From Brevipalpus yothersi (Eukaryota; Arthropoda; Arachnida; Trombidiformes; Tenuipalpidae), in NCBI GenBank assembly GCA_003956705.1, contig QZCP01000195.1:1-64000 (forward strand): 64,000 bases of DNA, in the 5' to 3' direction. A program made the translations under genes and the position numbers. The notes under the pieces were generated by a model, which was not told the DNA's origin, searched no databases, and saw nothing but the letters and a program-made list of their open reading frames with translations. This document shows positions 47,701 through 61,194 of the stretch, piece by piece (within the stretch, counting starts at the first letter, position 1; each line of letters opens with the position of its first letter).

Positions 47701-50172
47701 TTGAAGTCTTAAGCGTTCAGCATGCATGATGCATGTACAAGTATTTTGCATTCGCTCATTACTTGATCCTTCAGCAGAATGAAAAGAAGTTTCCGAATCA
47801 ATTGATTCAGCAAGACCTGATTTACATGTGTAATATTGAGATTTGTTTGAAATCGGATTGAGTATGGTGGAGCCAGAACTCAAGAAAAGAGAGTTTGCCG
47901 ATAGTCGAGACTTCATCAATGGATACCAGAGTGCTAAATCATTACCAAAACGGTTGTAAAGAACATTGAGCTCATCTTTACCCAGGGTAACATCAACAAG
48001 TGGGGCAATGACTTCTATCTGTAATTGTGTCAATGATTGACAGGTCTCCAAGTACTTAAGCGATGAATGGCGATCCTTTGGACAGATGACTTGTTCATCG
48101 TCGTCTTTTGTACTTTTGATGACTTTACGTTTAGTTTGAAAAGGAGTGAGAGTTTCAGGTCGATCATTTGAGCTTATATATATTGATTCGTCCATTTCGG
48201 TATTGTGCAAATGGCTACTGCGAATATCATCGCTGTCTAATGTGATCGAAGCACTTGGTCCATTCTTTATATTGATCTTGACACTTTCCGAGCCACTTGA
48301 ACAAATTGTTCCAATGTCATGGGTTATATTTTTCCTATCTACTAGAGCAGCGGATAAACGGTCCATCGTGATCTCATAAGCGAGAAGATTGGTTTGAAAT
48401 TTGAGAGCATTCGCATTAAACATCATCTTCTCAGGATGAAGCTTCGTGTGTAGTCCACGAGATTCTTCACGAAGATCAGCGATGGGGAATAGGAGATCAG
48501 CTTTTACATTTTCACATTCAAAAATCACTTTCAACTCATTAGAAGTCTTGGATTCACCGGGCTTGTAATAGGTATCAAATCTTTCCAATAATGTAGGATC
48601 GATTGTTAAAAAAGTAGTAGTTTTTGATGCAATTTTGACTCGTTTGCTGTCTATATCACATTGAAAGTTAATTGACTTTTGTTGGTTTGACTCTTTCACA
48701 TCAGTGGAAGCCAAATTTATGAAGCCTCTATGATTCCGTTCACCAATCATAAGATCTCCAGCAACAATTTTGGTCGAACTTGGATCAATATCGATTTGTA
48801 ATGGCATAGCCAATACTCTGATGTGTTGCATAAGGAGCACATCGTTAAGTTGAGCATTCATAATTCCAACATTACTGGGATTTGCATGGAATTTCAAATC
48901 ATTACAGTCGATGTTTTCGTCAACACAAGAGCTGAGAACACAAAAAGCGATTCCTGGTACTTTAATGGTACAATGGAAGCTTCTTGCGTTGTCTTTTACA
49001 TCGTTTGAAAAGGTGGTATAGCCATGTGGATGGGCATTCACATTTAGTGGCAAAAATTTGGCATCAGAGAAGGAGTAAATATTAGGAGAAAAATTGCCAC
49101 CATAGGTAGCAAGATTAATAGGGCAAGCTTGATCAGTTTGGCCCATATTCGCAAAGTCCGTTTGAAGCTGTTCCTCTATTCGAGCGTAATCCGAAGTGGA
49201 CATAGTTTTTTCGCCTTTTGTATTCTTGGAAACATCATTATCGGAAGGAGAGCCGAATATGTCTCTAAATACATCTATATGAGTACTTCTGATCGCAGCT
49301 AAAAGTATAGTTGATAAAAAGACTTGCATATCACATTTATTGTCCTTGACTCTAATATCCATCGCATGCTTTCCCCGTAGGACACAAATGCATGCTGATC
49401 CGATAAAAATTTCGACATTTTCCACTGTCAATCGCTTGGAAATTATTCTTGGAGCCAGATTAACATCATCATTCTTGACAGATTCGTCATCTTCTGGAGG
49501 AGAATTTTCTTCACACTTGAGATACTTTACCTTCATCTTGATTTCGTTGACTTCATTTTTGGTGGCTGAATTATGGGGCTTTTCTTCCTCTTTTGTATCC
49601 ATCGGCGGCATCGATGAAGAGGAATGAGGAAGCTTCTTGCGCAGCACAAAAGTGGTATTTGTAGCAATCAATTCAATGCGTCGCAGAACGGAATCTATGA
49701 GCTGTGCGAAAATTTCGAGTCCTTCATACTTTTCATCCTCGCTTTCATTGCAAATTTCTGATGCCAATTGCATTGAGCTACTCATGAAGGACCGTGAAAG
49801 ATAATCTGATTCGACCATATTTTTACCTTCCTCTGTATCGTGTAGTTGACAGACTAAAGTTGCACCATTTATCTGAAGATTACATGAATCTGTCAATAGG
49901 GTTGACCAAGGCACATACAAGGATATTTCATCGATGAAACATCCCATAATAAATTTGAATGGAAGAAAAGAGAGCTCCTCGTTCAGCGAATCAACATCTA
50001 ATCCAATATTATTGATCGATCCACGTCCACCAATTATGTCTACCGATAGCTGATCCAGTGTGAGCTTTTCAATCAAAAAATGTCCCAAATAGCGATCAAA
50101 TAAGTACCATACAGTTCGCTTTTTCATCTTCTCTGGGAAGATGTTCAAAAAAGTTCGCAATGTTGATTGCAT
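44715..50172 (-). CDS. ATG2: Autophagy-related lipid-transfer protein ATG2
   Basis: Four exons: 50172-45733 (a 4.4-kb first exon), 45666-45462, 45359-45224, 45084-44715; 5151 bases, 1716 aa, in frame. The N-terminal chorein domain reads KKRTVWYLFDRYLGHFL then EKLTLDQLSVDII and ISLYVPWSTLL, matching ATG2A/B. The middle is a long beta-rich rod with acidic and Ser-rich insertions (e.g. SPPQDESPRADVDDDGEDS). The C-terminal region has VPIRLDYHGKRVDFEQ, LPSILGSIGPMNSVRQL, GLQRGASSF, TAYTVMREGLNQTY and EATSNVLVGMRNQL, all diagnostic of the ATG2 C-terminal domain. ATG2 bridges ER and the growing phagophore with WIPI proteins and transfers phospholipids for autophagosome growth. It is about 10% shorter than human (1938-2078 aa). 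Start choice: first ATG of the frame; a second Met 15 residues on is also possible. Confidence 0.95.
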
Positions 50173-50999
50173 GATGGCTGATGATGAGAGAACAATCGAG
50201 TGAAGAGTAATCAGCTACCTCAAGTGATACAAGAATGACGATGATGATGATCACTTATGTGTCTCCTTTGTGTCAGCAATATATATATTTTTTCATGTAT
50301 ATACACCTTTGCAACTAATGTGTTTACACTCGAATAGTACTCTTTAATCTCACTGTTTCCCAATGAAGAGGGAGAGAGAGTCCAAGAGAGAAAGAGATTT
50401 AAATCTCTTGATCAAAGAACACACACAAAATTACATTTCTCTCTTCCACAATATAGCCATACAAAAATGACATACGAAAGAAAAAAATCACTACACTAAA
50501 CAAAATAGAATCAAATTAATATCATCCAAATAAATTAATCACACAAACACATACACACACAGTACTCACAATACGCACAGTTTTTGCTTTCCTCTTTCTC
50601 TTCTCTTTCTCTTGTTATTGTTGATGTTGTTGCTTTGTTTATGATGTTGCAGTTAAAGTAATGTTGCCATGCGCATTTTCACCATAATATTTCGTCACGT
50701 TACTCTTTGCGTTGATATCTTGTGAGTCTCTTTTTTCTCTTTTTCTCTCTCTCTCTCTCTCGGTGAAGCGCCAAATCGATTTAGGGAAGATGGAAGAGAA
50801 AAATTCCAAGTATTTCAAAAAATAACGTTTGACCCCAACGAAAAACAGGCGGGAAAATAGATTGTAGAAATTTGTCTTGAAAAGATCAAGAAAATAAATT
50901 TTTTGCATAATGTAAGGTACTTGGTAGGGTAATATTTTATTATTACTCCCAAATCGAGAAGAAGCCAAGGTTCAGAAGTGATATTCTTTTGGCCAATGG

Positions 51000-51046
<47 letters not shown>

Positions 51047-52939
51047 TCTTTCCTCTTTCCTCTTTTTCACATTTTTACTCTTCCGAGAAACCATCAAACT
51101 GATTGGTGAGGAGAAAAGTTTGAGGTGTCAGAAAAAATTGGCAAAGAAAAAGAGAGCGTAAAATGACCAGGTCTTGAATGATGTAACAAACATGAAATTT
51201 TCATGTTCTCGAGGAAGGGTTAAAATTGGATCTTACTATGAATTATGCGAACGAGTTTCGGAAAAAGAATGCGTTCGACAGCTCTTTTCATTTCTCTTTT
51301 TTCTATTGTTAAGGTATTGGAAACAAAGTGTTTCCTTCTCTTTCTCTCTCCTTATAATTCATTTCCTACTTTTTTTTATCGATTTTGAGAGCGAATGAGA
51401 ATCCTGGGAATAAATGATCCGATCTGTAAGGAGTAAAGGTAGTTACTGTTGAGTTTTTTGGGCTATTTTTTCACTTCCTTCATAACAACATTGGAATTAG
51501 ATATACTCCGTGGGAGAGTTGTTCAATCAAAAGGAAAAATTTTCAAGGAGTTACATATCGTTTTTTGAACCTTTGAGGATCATTCTTGTTACTCACACTT
51601 GATCACAGGTAGATTGATAGAGAAACACGTGAATAAGATAATTCCGTTCATAGACTATTGTTTGATTGTTCATCTATGGGAAGATAGTGGCACCAAAGTT
51701 TATCATGAATATACTTTCGACACATGAGCTGATTCGAAATTCTTTCTTATGATTGATGATGAGAATCATTCAATTAGAGTAGTTCAATTCACTATAATTC
51801 ATGATAGCTTAGCATATTTATTCCAACATTCGATGAAAAAAATGAGATCGTGCGTCAAATCAAACCAATCATAATTTCGTCTCATGGAAAATTTTTCCAG
51901 GAATCATAGTTTCATGCCTCATTTTTTCGAATACAAATATACCTTGACACCCTCATTCAGCCTTCAACTATGGTTAGCAATCATGTTCACCTCAAAATCA
52001 AATGAATTTTTTTTCTAGTATAATACGTGTATCAGGGCTGTTGATCGTGAATCACATTCGAATGATTGTGTATCATCGAACTGATACAATCGAACTTTCT
52101 TCTCCATCTTTCCCCCAGACAATATATACATGTATATAAAGTGAACAAAATTTTGGCGTATCACACTCAGCCATTGTTGGTGTGACAGTTTGATGTTGAT
52201 GATTGTGATTTCAAATAGAAGTGAAATTGTGAAATAAGCTGAATTTTAGGTTCCGAGGTTATTTCAAAAGGAGTGTAACGATACTTGTTGCTTGAATCAT
52301 TTATAATAGCTTTCAATTCAATTCAACTCCCCCCTATTAATCTTTTTGTGTGTCTCCTCCTTTTCCTCCTCTTTCCCCGCCACCTCCTTGCTTCTATTTC
52401 ATCATCACTTGTATGTATTTGACATATACAGTGAATATTTCCACTGGATCCTAGTCTGATTGGGGAAAAAACCAAAGATTATCATCAAATCGAATAGAAG
52501 AGAAGCTTCATTACTGTCTCTCATCATCATGATACCCCCATGAGTATATGGAATTTATCCTTCCTGAATTGTATGCACACCAAATCGCTGGGAACTGAAA
52601 AGATATACACTTTGGAAGTGAGCAATAATCATTCTACATTATCATTGTCAATGTGATTATATTGTCATATTTTTCTTATCATTATCGATCAGTAATGATC
52701 ATCAACGATTAATTGTGAACTGTGAATTAATTAACCATTACATCTCACATATTAATCTCATTCTGCTTGTTTGTGTGGAGTGAAGACGATATGCAATTGG
52801 TCGAATGAATGTCACTAGTTTTCATACCAAAGTGAACAATATTTTTCCAATTTTTATCAACTTTTTAACTGTCCACCTTTGATTGATTCTTCAAAGAAAG
52901 TCTTTAGTTTTCGAGAAAAGTTTCATCATCGTGATAATT
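50173..52939. other. Divergent intergenic region (ATG2 / amino-acid transporter)
   Basis: About 2.8 kb with a (TC)n tract at 51003-51043 followed by TTTCC-type repeats, CA runs and AT-rich sequence. It includes the ATG2 promoter at its left end. No convincing exon was found. Possible 5' leader of the plus-strand transporter lies at the right end. Confidence 0.55.
51003..51043. repeat. (TC)n microsatellite with TTTCC-rich tail
   Basis: About 40 bases of TC repeat passing into several CTCTTTC-like units up to about 51066. Confidence 0.93.
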
Positions 52940-53415
52940 ATGAAAACCAACAAAGTTGGTTCATCTAGTAATAGTTCAATCTGTAATAAAGATCTGACTG
53001 GACCATCGGTGAGAGTTATTTGATAATTTTTTTTGCATTCTTGAACTTGAATTCAAATATTAATTACTCAAATCGAGGAAATTAGAGATAGATTCTGATT
53101 CAAAAAAAGCTCCGTATTTGAAATTTAATCGAGATGATTTTCTTTCTTGTAATGAAATTTTAAGAGTGATTTCAGTTGAAATTCTTTTAAGCTCAACGCA
53201 ATTTCAACGGAATTAAATACAGTTTCAAGCCTAATGACAGCAATTTGTAGTTGATCGCCAGTTTTTTGTAAAATACACCTCTCTTTTTGATTCATACACT
53301 ATATCATCATAGATTGATAGTGAGAAAATTGTATTTCGCAATGAAGAAGTCACAAAATCAAGCAAGCAATCCGAAAGGATTATCAATGACTCGTATCAGA
53401 CAATTGATGTTCATG
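52940..53415 (+). other. Alternative 5' exons of the amino-acid transporter (frame conflict)
   Basis: ATG at 52940 opens 23 codons to TCG|GTGAGA; the exon 53313-53415 continues the same frame for 34 hydrophilic codons (NEEVTKSSKQSERI) and ends at CATG|GTATTG. Joined to 53568 it would read G-K-stop. Either these are leader sequence (uORF), a different donor or exon is used, or the assembly has an indel here. Confidence 0.45.
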
Positions 53416-55317
53416 GTATTGGTATTTTATGATAATTCAAAATTCCCATATGTAATGGCTTGACTCATCCTTCATGCTATCATGATATCATAATTTCGAG
53501 CTTTTTCTCAGATTCTTTTTTCCTTTTCTTTTCACACGTTTCCTTTTTCTCTCTCTCTCATTAATAGGAAAATGAATCCGGTAGCACGGATGGAGGCAAC
53601 ATTAATCACAAAGGAATGTCAGTGTGGAAAACTGTTCTTTTTGTGTCTGGAGAGAATGCTGGATGTGCCTTATTGGCTTTACCGTACGCTATAAATGAAT
53701 CAGGATGGCTTGGAATATTTCTCATCGTCATGTGTGCCATAGATTCTGGAATCTCAGGAGCATTAATAGGTAATCCCTATCAATCAGTTGTAGCACGCTC
53801 AAGTTATTGTATTCTTAATTCACATTATTTTCACACGAGAACAGGTAAATGTTGGCTAATATTAGAGGAAAGATGGCCAGAATTTCGTGGACACTGTCGA
53901 TATCCGTATCCGGCAATCGGTAAGATGGCATTCGGAAATTGGATGAGGTAAATATCCTGAGCGAGAGTTCATTGAGCTCTTAACCTGATTAATTGATGAA
54001 TCGGAAATTGATAATGAACATATAATTTGTCTTCCTCTGTCTTTGTCTTATCAAAGGATAATAGTTTCCGCTTGCATGCAGATAACTCTGATAGGCTCAT
54101 CGGTTGTGGTTCTATTGATATGTTCACAATTAATTTCGACAATATTAGCAGCCTATATTCAATTATCATATGGAATATGGATCATGATCATAGGAGCGGC
54201 AATTTATCCCTTCATGCTCTTTGGCACACCAACCGAATTTTGGCCTGCCGCAGCTGCCGCACTAGGAACAACATCGATAGCGGTTGTTCTTTTACTTATC
54301 GACATAGCTTACGATTTGAGTGCTCTTCCTGAATTACCGGAAGTATCTACTCCAAATATATCAACCATATCATTGGCCTTTGGCACAATATTGTTTGCGT
54401 ATGGAGGTACAGCAGCATTTCCGACTTTCCAGAACGATATGAAAGATAAATCAAAATTTTCACTTGCCGTTGGTGTAGGCTTTTTAAGTAAGTCATCAAT
54501 TATAGAGTTTCTAATAATAATAACGGTATCTCTTTTAACGGGACTTTTTCTCTCTCTTACTACTATTAACAGTACTACTAGTCATCTATATTCCCATCGC
54601 TTCGATGGGTTATCTCACTTATGGCACTTTCACCAAGAACAATATTATTCTCTCAGTATCAGCCGGATGGAAGAGAAATGTTGCCCTAATTTTGATGTCT
54701 GGCCACTTGTTTTTCGCTTTCTTATTGCTTATCATTGCGCCAATACAAGAAATAGAAAATTTTCTCAATGTTCCAACAGGTAAACTTTCACCTTTAGTTA
54801 TAATTGCAAGATTAAGATCAATTATTTCTATCATTTTCTTAACTTTTTTCTCGATTTTTTCCGTCTCATTTTTTGCATAGGATTCAGCTGGAAAAGAGTA
54901 GCAACTCGCTTTTTTGTACTAGTTTTCGTGATCTTTATCGGTGAAACTTTGCCCCACTTTGGCAAAATACTCGACCTCATCGGTGGCTCAACTGTTGCTC
55001 TTTCGTCCTACATTTTACCACCTGTTTTTTATCTCAAATTATGTTATTCACGCAAAGCCGAATGGCCTGAAAGGTAAAATTCCATTCTGATTTTTGGATA
55101 TAATAAGTAACATGTGTAACAATTGATTTTTTTTTGTCCATTCTATTTGCTCCCTTTCAGATCGGTATCCAAGCTTGAGCTCATTTATTATACCAAAATT
55201 ATCATAATGGGAATCATTGGAGGAATTTCGTGTACAATATGGGCACTACGAAGTATTCTCGCTCCAGACGCTCTCACATTGCCTTGCTATATTGACTATA
55301 ATTGCAGTAATGAATGA
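53341..55317 (+). CDS. Amino-acid transporter, SLC32/SLC36 (AAAP) family
   Basis: Firm coding exons: 53568-53769, 53845-53947, 54057-54487, 54573-54779, 54881-55073, 55161-55317, giving 430 aa in frame to TGA. Family landmarks: VSGENAGCALLALPYAINESGWLG (TM1, with the G-P break), KCWLILEERWPEF, CRYPYPAIGKMAFG, ILFAYGGTAAFPTFQNDM in the TM6 region, and MGYLTYG. About ten hydrophobic helices are seen. The family moves amino acids or GABA with protons at vesicular, lysosomal or plasma membranes. The N-terminus is uncertain. An ATG at 53341 gives 25 codons in phase 0 with the 53415 donor (455 aa total). But two exons at 52940-53008 and 53313-53415 are also open in another frame with good splice sites, and that frame hits a stop just inside exon 53568. 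The start given here is the one that works. Confidence 0.88.
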
Positions 55318-56795
55318 TCAAAAATTTTTCCTATCAAATTTCTCTCTCTCTCTCTCTTTCTTTTTCTCTTTCATTCTCTTTTTCTCAGCCACATTCATCC
55401 TAGTCATTGGCAATCATTTCGACTGTGTATTAAATATCTCTCTATCAGCTTTATATACTGATGGAAAGAATTTTCCCTTGAAACGAGGTTAATTTTTTTT
55501 CTATTTCCTCAAATTCGATTTGAAGTTCATGGAAAAATATTGGACAAACTTTTTTCTTCTCTCAATGATACGATAAGATAATCAGACAATAGTTTTTATT
55601 GACTATATCCATTTCATGTGGAACATTGAATGGAATACAAATATAAGTCACCATGAAAATGAAAATCTATTTTTACAAATATATTGTGTTTCGTAAAGGT
55701 ATATAGCTTTGGAGAGAAATATTTTTCGCGCCATCCAAAATTTTTTTCGGATTAAAATGCTTTCATTCTTGCTTTTCTATTTTCACATTATTACCATTCA
55801 AAAAATTGCTCCATAATAATCAAATGGAAACAATAGAATAATTGTTGAATCATCGGTCATTCAAGTGAATCGTGTTGTTTTCCAATGTAATACACAAGAT
55901 TGATCATTGATTGACTTATAACTTTGGCATGCTTGCATAGTCCAACACCCGAATCCACCTCAATTGTCTTTCCTTCTACTTCTCTCAGCATAGTGAATCG
56001 TTCTCTTTTCCCAGCCACAACCAATCATACATATATATTAACAAAGCAAAGCTAATTTAAATGATCAAATATTTATATATATATCAACTGTGATTAAATG
56101 CCAAATCAAATTAGCTGTCTGCTTCTTCAATGTCAAGAAAGAACAATCATATCACAAATCAGTTCAATGAGAAAAAAATATATATATATGTATATGGTAC
56201 AATATAAATGCTGTGGAACAATTATGAGATGTGAATGTGATGATGATCAACCAATCATGATGCAGTTGAAGAAGAGAGAGAAAGAGAAAGAAAGAGATGA
56301 GCAAAGAGGCAAATAATAATTGAATGGCAAAAAATACTATTACTAAACTATTTTTTTAGTGGAGGACAATATAAGGAAGTATTTTCTTTTAAGCCATTCA
56401 AAATGAGTAGATGATTAGTTGTGTATGTTTAAGTTTTTTTCTCCAATCAGACTAGAGAGAGGTCCATACTGTAATCTGAATGACTGAATCATAGCAAAAT
56501 GTAGAATGCTGCTATAGGATATCCCATCTCAGATGATGATATATATATGTGTATGAGTGTGTGTCATAAGTATATAATATGAACAGCATTTTTTTTATCG
56601 TTTGTTACCTCAAGTAATATTGAAGTATACACGAGATCCGCATAGTTGGTAGGAAGGCATCCAGGAAAAAAAATTGTATTTCATGCGAATTTGGAAGCCA
56701 AAATATGGAATAAGTGTTGACGATAGCAGTAACAAGCATTATGATCTTGATGATGATTTTGATGGAAATAGGATTGAATTGGATAGAAAAAAAAA
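55318..56795. other. Convergent intergenic region, no gene seen
   Basis: AT-rich spacer between the amino-acid transporter stop (plus) and the second Kir stop (minus). It contains TC runs at 55340-55385 and short TA/CA repeats. No exon recognised; both 3' UTRs must be here. Confidence 0.55.
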
Positions 56796-58271
56796 TCAGC
56801 TCCTTGAATTTCCATATCGAATATTGTTGCTAGTTACTGTCAAACTGTTGGGATTGGCCGTGAGATTATCGATGGTGGAGGTTGTCAAAATATTGGTATT
56901 ACCAGCATTGCTGACACCAGAATCAGCCGAACTTGCTCTTGGATCCTCATTACTAGCCTTGCTAACCGTTTCCATTGATGTGAAACGTTTATTCAATGCT
57001 GATGATGAAGAGCTAACATATCTCAAATGATACTCATAATAATCACGAGCTGAGCATGTAGGCATCTCTATTTCATATGTATTGTTAAATTTACTATAAT
57101 CAACCCGATACTGGCCAGTATCTTTACGATATGCGACCACTTGCTCAAAACGATGTCCCCACAAAACTTCACAAGGCAAATATGAGGATCGAGCCTGAAT
57201 TGATTGGCCAGTTGATTCAACGGTACCCTCAAGAATGACAACAATTTCAAATTTTTCTCGAGCCAAATCATCAGCACTCATACCCCAAAATGGACTCGAT
57301 GAATCAACTTCGTGGACAATTGTTGCAGGCCATACCAGAAAAACACCTTGAGTATCACTATTATCAAATCGAACTTTCAATTGATTATGATAATACGGTA
57401 TCACTTCACCTTCCAGTGTGATCTTACGATCGATCACTAAGGCACTAATTTCGGCACCAATTATGTGGGATCGATTTCGAACATCGCCAAGTCGAAACAT
57501 TAGGCACATTTTACCATCTCTCAAACATATCACCGCATTTCGGCTGAACATTAGTGTTTGAGATCGCTTCTTTGGTCTCGATAGCTTGGCAAACACAAAG
57601 CCAACCACAAAACATTGTATCATCACACCGGTAATAGATTGAACACACATAACGAATATGGCTTCCGGACATTCTTCATTCGTATATCTGCTACCATATC
57701 CGATGGTGTGTTGAGTTTCAATGGAAAATAGGAATGCTGTGGTAAATGAATCCACACCGTTGACACATTTTCGATGTTTTGTTTCATCATTTTCAAAATC
57801 ACCATGAGCATATGCGATTATGTACCATATGATTGCAAATCCAAGCCAACTGAGCACAAAGCCCATCGAGAATACCAATAAATTCCAACGCCATTGAATG
57901 TCAACCATTGTGGTGAAAGTGTCTTGCAAATATCGTTGTGAACGCTTTTCAACACGTTCCTTGGATAAATTGACATTACCATTCTTGTGGACAACTCTTT
58001 TACGAATTCGACCAGCAAACAGTCTACTCTGCTTAATACACTTGTACATTGATCCATTAAATGAATCATCATTGTTGAAATGTTTTCCAAAACCATTGTG
58101 ATTACGAAAAGTGTATGTAAAATTTTTACCTGCTTCCGTATTGACCGTTGAATGTGGAGTAGTGTCTAGATCTTGATTATTAACATCTATTATGGTGTTT
58201 GCTGTGGTTGGCAATAAACGATTACTTGATGGTATCAAATCGTTCCACAGATTTTCAGTTTCTCGTGTCAT
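56796..58271 (-). CDS. Inward-rectifier K+ channel (Kir), GYG filter
   Basis: Intronless; ATG at 58271 (MTRETENLWNDL), 491 aa. The frame stays open upstream to about 58361 without another ATG, so the Met at 58271 is chosen. TM1 is about 130-156; the filter is canonical TIGYG (189-193); TM2 about 203-229. PIP2-binding LSRPKKRSQTLMF follows. The TM2 rectification site aligns with Q219 (VMIQCFVVGF), an uncharged residue, so weaker rectification than the neighbouring Kir is predicted. The C-terminal domain has VRFDNSDTQGVFLVWPATI and RSSYLPCEVLWG, and ends in a Ser/Asn-rich tail. Regions flanking the pore are very like the Kir at 41892-43289 (shared RYLQDTFTTMVD-type segment), indicating an old tandem paralogue pair now in opposite orientation. 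Confidence 0.95.
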   Translation of the reverse strand: MTRETENLWNDLIPSSNRLLPTTANTIIDVNNQDLDTTPHSTVNTEAGKNFTYTFRNHNGFGKHFNNDDSFNGSMYKCIKQSRLFAGRIRKRVVHKNGNVNLSKERVEKRSQRYLQDTFTTMVDIQWRWNLLVFSMGFVLSWLGFAIIWYIIAYAHGDFENDETKHRKCVNGVDSFTTAFLFSIETQHTIGYGSRYTNEECPEAIFVMCVQSITGVMIQCFVVGFVFAKLSRPKKRSQTLMFSRNAVICLRDGKMCLMFRLGDVRNRSHIIGAEISALVIDRKITLEGEVIPYYHNQLKVRFDNSDTQGVFLVWPATIVHEVDSSSPFWGMSADDLAREKFEIVVILEGTVESTGQSIQARSSYLPCEVLWGHRFEQVVAYRKDTGQYRVDYSKFNNTYEIEMPTCSARDYYEYHLRYVSSSSSALNKRFTSMETVSKASNEDPRASSADSGVSNAGNTNILTTSTIDNLTANPNSLTVTSNNIRYGNSRS

Positions 58272-61194
58272 TTTGAATCTATCTGGTGGCACTGATGATG
58301 ATGGTGATAATGATGATGACTGATGATGCTGAGAATGTGTTGAAGAAGATGTTGATTGCAATGGTTCAGATGATGATGGGTGTGATGGAGATGGAAAAAA
58401 TATTGTGTATATGAGTGGATGGAATTTGGTTGAATTCGGTGGGTTAATAACGTCAATTGTGAATTATTGTTGGAATGAACTTTCAAATCAGAAGAGAGAG
58501 AGAATGTTGAAAGAGCAACGAAAGAGAGAGAGAGAGAGTAACGAAAAGTGAGAGAGATGAAAAAAAACTTTTCAAAATCGATTCCCGCCTCTTTCGACTT
58601 GATCTCAAAATCTTTTTTCTTTTTAACAAAAAAAAAAGAGAGACCACTTGAGTTTGAAGTGATAATAGATGGAAACAAAAATGGTCTAATCACTTGAAAA
58701 ATTAATTAGAGTAGTTTTAAGAAAAATAAGATGGAGAAGTGTATGTATGTTAAGAGAGCTGATCAATTCTCTCAACTCGATCACTATTCTCTTTCACTTC
58801 AATATGTCTTATTGCAAATGGTTAGATGGAGAAAATGTAAATGCAGATACACCATCCAAATGGTAATCAGTGAGTACGAACTAAATCAAGTTATATGGAT
58901 GGCCGAAGTATTGACAATGAATGGAAATTCACTAGAGCAATGGTAATGGTAAAAATGGTATAAATGGTAATCCGAAACCGTTTACAAGTGAGAATACAGT
59001 CAGGTGTGTGTGTATTGATGATGAAGCTGATTGCAAGAAATTACAAGTTTGGGATCAGTAGTAGTGGTGGTAGTAGTAGTAGTAGTGGCATGATCATAAT
59101 GGAATTGTGGAGAAATGAAGATGGTGAAATAAGAGAGGAAGAGAGCGAGAAAAGAGAGAGAGATGAGAGATGAGAGAGTCTATGATGAGTGTGTGCTGAA
59201 AAGACTCCTTTGCTTATTATCGATGAGCATGATGAGCATGATCTTTCATAAGTAGTTGGCGAAAAAAAAGTACAATAATCATAATCAGGCGAATCAAATT
59301 GTGAATCTTTTACTCCTTTTTTTTCATCCCTTTATATGTCGAATGGAAGACGGAGGTTTGAATTTGTTTGACAAGACTTAATTGTTGTTGATCAAGTATG
59401 AGTACAAGTACACATGGGTTTATGTCGAATGATTCCGAGTTCTAATGTGATTTGAACATGATTCGAGAATAAGATGGTATAAATGGAGAGAAAAAAGTTG
59501 CTGCAAAGTTATGCGACGATCATGGTGATGATGATCATCATCAGCATAGGAAAAGGTTCTTCCTGTAGATCATGTATCAGAAGGAGGTGTTGATTGAGGG
59601 AAAGGAAAAGATTCAAAGATAATCATGGGTACTATTTGTCTATCCAATCAGACAAGTGAACCATTAGGAGATGATAATAATTTCGATACCTTTCGTTTAA
59701 TCTTTGAGAATGAAGAAGGAGAGTGAAAAAAGGATGATTGCAAAATGTATGGAATTTTTTTTCCACTTTTGGAATGAGTGTGAAGAAAATCTCAGAGCTG
59801 AAGAAATGAATATTTTTACGAAAAACGTAGGGAATATTATTAATGAATTACATTGTATTTAGGCCATGAAATAAACATGATCCATGTGCTCAGCTGACAA
59901 GAAGGTGCAGGAAAGAATGTACTGCCAAAGTACTCATAATGATCTCGTTCGATATCTTGTCTATATCGTGTGGATATAAGTGTAAAATATACAGAAATCA
60001 ATTTTGTAATATCATTATCTTAATTATCACTTTCAGCGACTTTTCGACTTTTGTTTGCTACCGGATTGATCATCATCATCTTGAAGATACAGAAATAAGA
60101 TGATGATGGGAAGCGAGAGAGAGAGAAGCCTCTTCATCAATTGAACAATTCATCGCTTTCATTCTAGAGTGTAATAATAATTTCATCTTTCTCTCTCTTT
60201 CTTTCTCACAGAAGGATTAGTGATCCGATTTCACTGATTTCCTCAACAGGATCATGAATCAATGATCTTGTCTCAAGTTGATGGAATGGAAAATTTTTGA
60301 TAGCAATTAAAAAAAATTTTCTTCCTCTCTCTCTCTTTCTCTCAGTACATTTTTCTTGACACTTGTTCCCAACGATTGTAGTTGAGAGTTCATATCGGTA
60401 CAATAAATGGAACAAAGTCAACGATCCTCGTTCACCCCTGTACTTGAGTGTGGTAATGATATGAACTGTTGGATCAATTGTAAGATTCAGGTTATGACCG
60501 AGAGACAAAAAAGACAGAGAAAATCAGAAGAAAAGAAACAATCTTGTGTCATCATGAGAGAAAAAAAATTTTTTTTTGCCTTCTTCTTTTTTTCTAATCA
60601 TATCGATGAAAGTATGCATGTGTATGAGTGTGTGTCTTTGTACTGGTAATAAATGTTTCAAGTATGTGGCAATAACATTTGTACCCAATGACGACCTGGA
60701 TTTGACAATCTTATTCTTGGCAATACATCTAAATAATAATGTCTCTGTTTATTATGAGGCAAGGAGAGACAACGACATTGAGTAATCACATCCACATACA
60801 CACACACACACACAATGTTGATTGTGGTCAAAAGATAACGAAAATTGATTAAGAATATCCAGAATGATGGTGAGACTAAGATTATTCTCATTAGGGGGGG
60901 GGGAGAGAATGCAATGAAGAAAAAGAAAGAGAAAAAGAGAGAGACTTGTTATTGACGAACAAATAGGAAATCTTCAAGACAACCTGATAAGTTATCACAA
61001 AAACTCCACGGTAACATGGTAGGTATGATTTAGGACTTACAACTTATTTTTTTCCTTATTACGGTTAAGATATATCAGGGCGTTTCCAAAATTCATTGGT
61101 CATAATTATCAGGACCGTTGAACTTTTGTTTGGGGTATCGAAGAATTATTCACCATCTTTTCGATTCGATACATGATCGTATTTCGATTTTGAG
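58272..61194. other. Intergenic, no gene seen
   Basis: Kir upstream region on the left (GA-rich on plus, so TC-rich in the sense of the Kir leader), then about 2.5 kb of AT-rich DNA with GA and CA repeats and a ten-base G run at about 60894-60903. ORFs are short and low-complexity. Confidence 0.55.
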
